Assembly (NCBI GenBank): GCA_949316495.1
Contig: OX439010.1
Span: 7,480,001-7,544,000, forward strand
Origin: Amphiduros pacificus
Lineage: Eukaryota; Annelida; Polychaeta; Phyllodocida; Hesionidae
DNA length: 64,000 nucleotides
Reading direction: 5' to 3'
In this document: piece after piece, positions 60,500-64,000 of the stretch
How positions within the stretch are numbered: position 1 is the first letter of the stretch
Layout of the letters: the number at the start of each line of letters is the position of its first letter
Made by a program: the position numbers and the translations under genes
The notes under the pieces: generated by a model
Database searches by the model: none
What the model was told of the DNA's origin: nothing
What the model saw: the letters and a program-made list of their open reading frames with translations, nothing else

Positions 60500-63400
60500 T
60501 GCCTCTGGTGGACAGTGTGATGAAAACACGTCATGCCCTTCAACATATTATCCAATCAGAATTCCCAATATTAGGTTGTTACCCAAACGCTGACCAATTA
60601 GTCCAGAACAGTCTTTGTATGAATATTCATGTATTCTATCACCAACAAGGGCACAGCCTGATTTAAATGTTTATTCATGACTTTTGGCTTATCCCGAACA
60701 TAGGGAATCTGAAAAGCTAAGATAGTGTCGAAATTGTGTGAATAATGCAATGTCAATTCTCCCTTCACTCATATACAACTAAAGGGATGAAAGCTTAAAT
60801 CACAACCGTGGATGAGATCATTTTTAGTCCATGTATATGGTTATCAATTTTACTTTTAGGACCTTGAGGTGTGAATATTTCTGATCTATGCCATCCAACC
60901 CTTAAATTCAGTGTTTCAAAACGTAACCTAGCCTTACCTTAATTAATATTTCTGCCCAAATCTGAGATCACTTGTACAAAAATCAGAAAAGCCTGTGACC
61001 CAATGGAGGGAATGATGGAAATGAATAGTGTCCCAAAGAATACTACAATCATGTGCTCAATGGGGTGTGACAATGCCTTGTAGTTCTATGTAAATATTAT
61101 GAGCAATTTAACAACAGGGGGCGCAAAATATCTCAATTTCCGAGAGAATAACATTATTTAGAGGGTGTTCCACCACCCAATCACCGGTTTTTTCTTATAT
61201 CTCTTGGGACACAATTTTCAACTCCATCAAAGAAATATTTTTAAAGGTCATAAGGTAAAGTTTTCAATTTTTAAAAATGCTTTGCTATCTTAGCATTGAA
61301 TAGATAATATTCTCTAAATTTTAGGATGTACATAAGTATTTTTAATCTCTTTTGAAACATCAGGTTGACAGAAATGTGATGCAAGAGCTTTCATGCCCTT
61401 AGTTTATATATAGTAATGCTATATATAGGCACATGGCCGAGATCAAACCTATTTTTATCATTTGGTTTGCAGACAGCTCATGATCCCGAATGCATGCTTA
61501 AACAATGACAACAGGAACTGATATGGAGAAAAGTCCTGTAATGAAGGTTAAATTTTAAAGGGTGAAATATCGAGATATGAACGGTGGAGTAATTAATATA
61601 ACACTCGGTGTTTGAATCTTTGCATTCTCGACGTGTTAAACGTCAATGGAGAAACGGGGCTCTGAAAGCCAAATCACTCCATTGTCCTAATCTGAAGGTG
61701 CCCCCACATTTAGCAAAACGGTACTAAACAGATGTTTGCACCAGATCACTGGTCAGCTAAACAAAGTTTGTTGACAAAGTGTCCAATGGATGATTTGGAT
61801 TTTAGCAGAAGACTCATTCACTTTCAAATGGCACAGAAATTTATGTTGGGAGAAATATGATGGGTCATAACATTTGATCTCAAAGTTTGGGGTATAAACA
61901 TTTATATTATGCAAGGAAAAAGTGCTTGAAAACCTCATTTCATGAATGCAACAAATTTTGGATTAACAATTAAAATTTCATCATTATGAACACCTATATG
62001 TCAAGAAAAGAAGAAAAGAAGAGATGTCATTTTAGTTCTTTTGCTATGGTCAAATTTTCTGAACTTGTAATCATCTTTGCTGGTGGCAGCCATCTTGCAA
62101 AGGGGATTATAGTAGTACCAGCCAATCAGAAATATTTCGAAATTAATTGCAAATTACAATATTAATTTGGTTAAATAAATCCAAAAATGTATGTATCAGT
62201 ATCATTGTTTACCATAAACTCAGTACATATTTTAATCAAGGTCATCTAGCAATAATAAACTATAGTTAAGAAAGGTTTTGTGGCTTCACACCTGTGACAA
62301 ACGTCGTCCATTTTTAAAAAAATTAACATACCACGAAAAATTATTTAAATCCAAATTAACAAACTTTTGACAATTACAAATAATTGAAACATCTTATATG
62401 GCAGCCATGACACCTTCATCCCTTATGCTTATCACAAGAAGTAATAAAAAAGAAAAGTTCATATATTTCTTTTCTTCAAAGAGTAGACTGTGTAGTCATT
62501 CTGAAACTTATTTCAACCATGGTGTAATAATTTACTGTGATAATTTAGAAGGATTCCGAATTGTAAACCGGGTATGTGTGCAGTAATACGGAAATATCAG
62601 ATTTTCAGAGTAAAACACTCGAAAATACAAAGGGGTCTTAGTACAGGTCAACAACCCGATCGTTTGAAAAGGGCAACTTACAAGTATTAAATGACCAAGG
62701 TTTAAAATGGGAATTCTGTTAGTCTTTAAAAGCTGTTTATGAAATCCCCATTATTTTTGACGAACAAGTTATTGGTGCAAAACTTTTAAGATAGCTGTTA
62801 ACCTTGTTTAATATATGTTTATCACCATATACTTCATCCACAGGTTGAGGTATGTCAGGTAAAGAGATTCTGCTGTAATATACTGTAATATCACCACATA
62901 CGTTAAATATAGTATATTCAAGTTTGTATGAAGCATTTTTTACATTTTTACATGACTTTGCTCAAACAGTTTACAGGACACTTTATTGACCTCTGACCCT
63001 TTTGTATGTTAAGAGTTAAAATCTCAATATCAAATGTTATATGCAAGGATCCTATTTCAGCTTTTCAATGCAACCAACTAAGCTAGTGTTCAATGCCCCC
63101 ATGTTTGAGACAATTCGTTACCAAAACATGTCTCCCAGACACCAAGTGCTGTTTACATATCACATTAAACAGGCAATGCAATAAATTTCACAGTTGACTA
63201 ATGAATGTTGCGGTCAACTGTATTTTACTGGCAGCTTGAAATATATTTGATGTGGTAATGAGGTCAAATTTAATATCACGGCTCAATCTTGCATTGAGGA
63301 GAAGATATGAATCGGTCTTCGTCTGGTGTGATATCCAGTAAAAAGCCAGACCTATTTCCGATCTCTGAATATGACGGAATAAGAGCAGCAACTGCATATT

Positions 63401-64000
63401 TTGAATACGTAAAATCAACCAAATTACTTAGCGAAAAATATCCAAATTACTTTCCCAAATCCCACTCCAAAAACCTAATAGTGTAGGTTCAATGATGTGT
63501 ATAATGAGACGATAAAGAAAAGCAATAATATTACTATACAGCCAGCTTATATAATATACATCAATACTCAATCAATAATCAATCAAAATAAGTATAAGCC
63601 TGCTGTAGTGAGTAAAAGAAAAAGTTGGAAAGGTTACGCTTCTAAATTAAGCGCCAACTAAAACTTGTTACTGATGTAGCGCACAAGATTAATGGAGGTT
63701 TCAGGACCTCAGTAATAATGGTTACTCAATCACAGATCTAAATATATTAGCCGATACTAGAGGTCAAATTTCTAAAAAAAAGTCTTCCTTATAAAAATTA
63801 CATCATACTTCGAACAGAATAGAAAGGAAACATCTAATTTTCACTTTTAATAACTTTGAACACTATGCATGAATATTTACAATGTCTAATTTTAAACCTG
63901 CTTCGGACGTATCTAAATTTGATGTTGAAGAAACTTAGTCTCCAGATCTCGCTCATACCGATTCGAGAGGTGATAGCTTGCCAGTAAAACTTTACCTTGG
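60500..64000. other. AT-rich DNA, no gene seen
   Basis: Only short frames. The last bases end in CCAAG|GTAAAG on the minus strand, compatible with an exon lying beyond the window edge, but five bases cannot support a call. Confidence 0.4.

Overview
This is an AT-rich, repeat-rich animal genomic window. It is eukaryotic: there are no operons, ribosome binding sites or compact coding, and it holds LINE, SINE and MITE insertions, microsatellites and at least sixteen separate minisatellite arrays. The SINE family, with a tRNA-like head, a conserved middle and a tail resembling 'tttgggattttacatcact', together with the LINE type suggests a lophotrochozoan, most likely a mollusc. That assignment is inference from repeat style, not from a marker gene.

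The only unambiguous protein-coding sequence is a 5'-truncated non-LTR retrotransposon at 3373-5356. It has an open reverse transcriptase frame of about 640 codons and a perfect 12-bp target-site duplication, so it is a young insertion. No host gene could be named. Several short minus-strand segments look like exons of one or more large-intron genes: 7149-17707, 24680-30204, 46730-47414 and 56289-56482. Each has GT-AG borders and, within each chain, matching intron phase. They match no family I recognise, and in AT-rich DNA such chains can arise by chance, so they are offered at low to moderate confidence.

Layout. 0-3 kb: unique AT-rich DNA with a CA/TA microsatellite. 3.4-5.4 kb: the LINE. 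5.4-12.8 kb: mostly unique DNA, a TG microsatellite, a GC-rich patch at 8.2-8.95 kb and a degenerate 27-bp repeat. 12.8-14.6 kb: a 56-bp satellite interrupted by a 344-bp MITE. 15.4 kb: a second MITE with perfect 37-bp inverted ends. 16.6-19.0 kb: 31-bp and 104-bp arrays. 22.1-24.5 kb: a 118-bp doublet and a second, unrelated 56-bp array. 25-26.5 kb: candidate exons and a 21-bp array. 28-29.1 kb: a 17-bp array. 30.6-31.7 kb: 19/20-bp and 29-bp arrays. 35.3-36.9 kb: a 77-copy 21-bp array open on both strands. 38-44.5 kb: degenerate and 28-bp arrays and a MITE. 45-54.5 kb: SINE copies, a perfect hairpin and a 17-bp array. 54.6-56.2 kb: a purine/pyrimidine 37-bp array in two blocks. 57.5-59.2 kb: a local duplication and a 541-bp element with inverted ends. 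60.2-60.5 kb: a 17-bp array. The rest is AT-rich DNA in which I see no feature.

Most long open frames in this window are by-products of tandem repetition and not genes. Minisatellites together make up roughly a fifth of the window, and the candidate exons lie between them.
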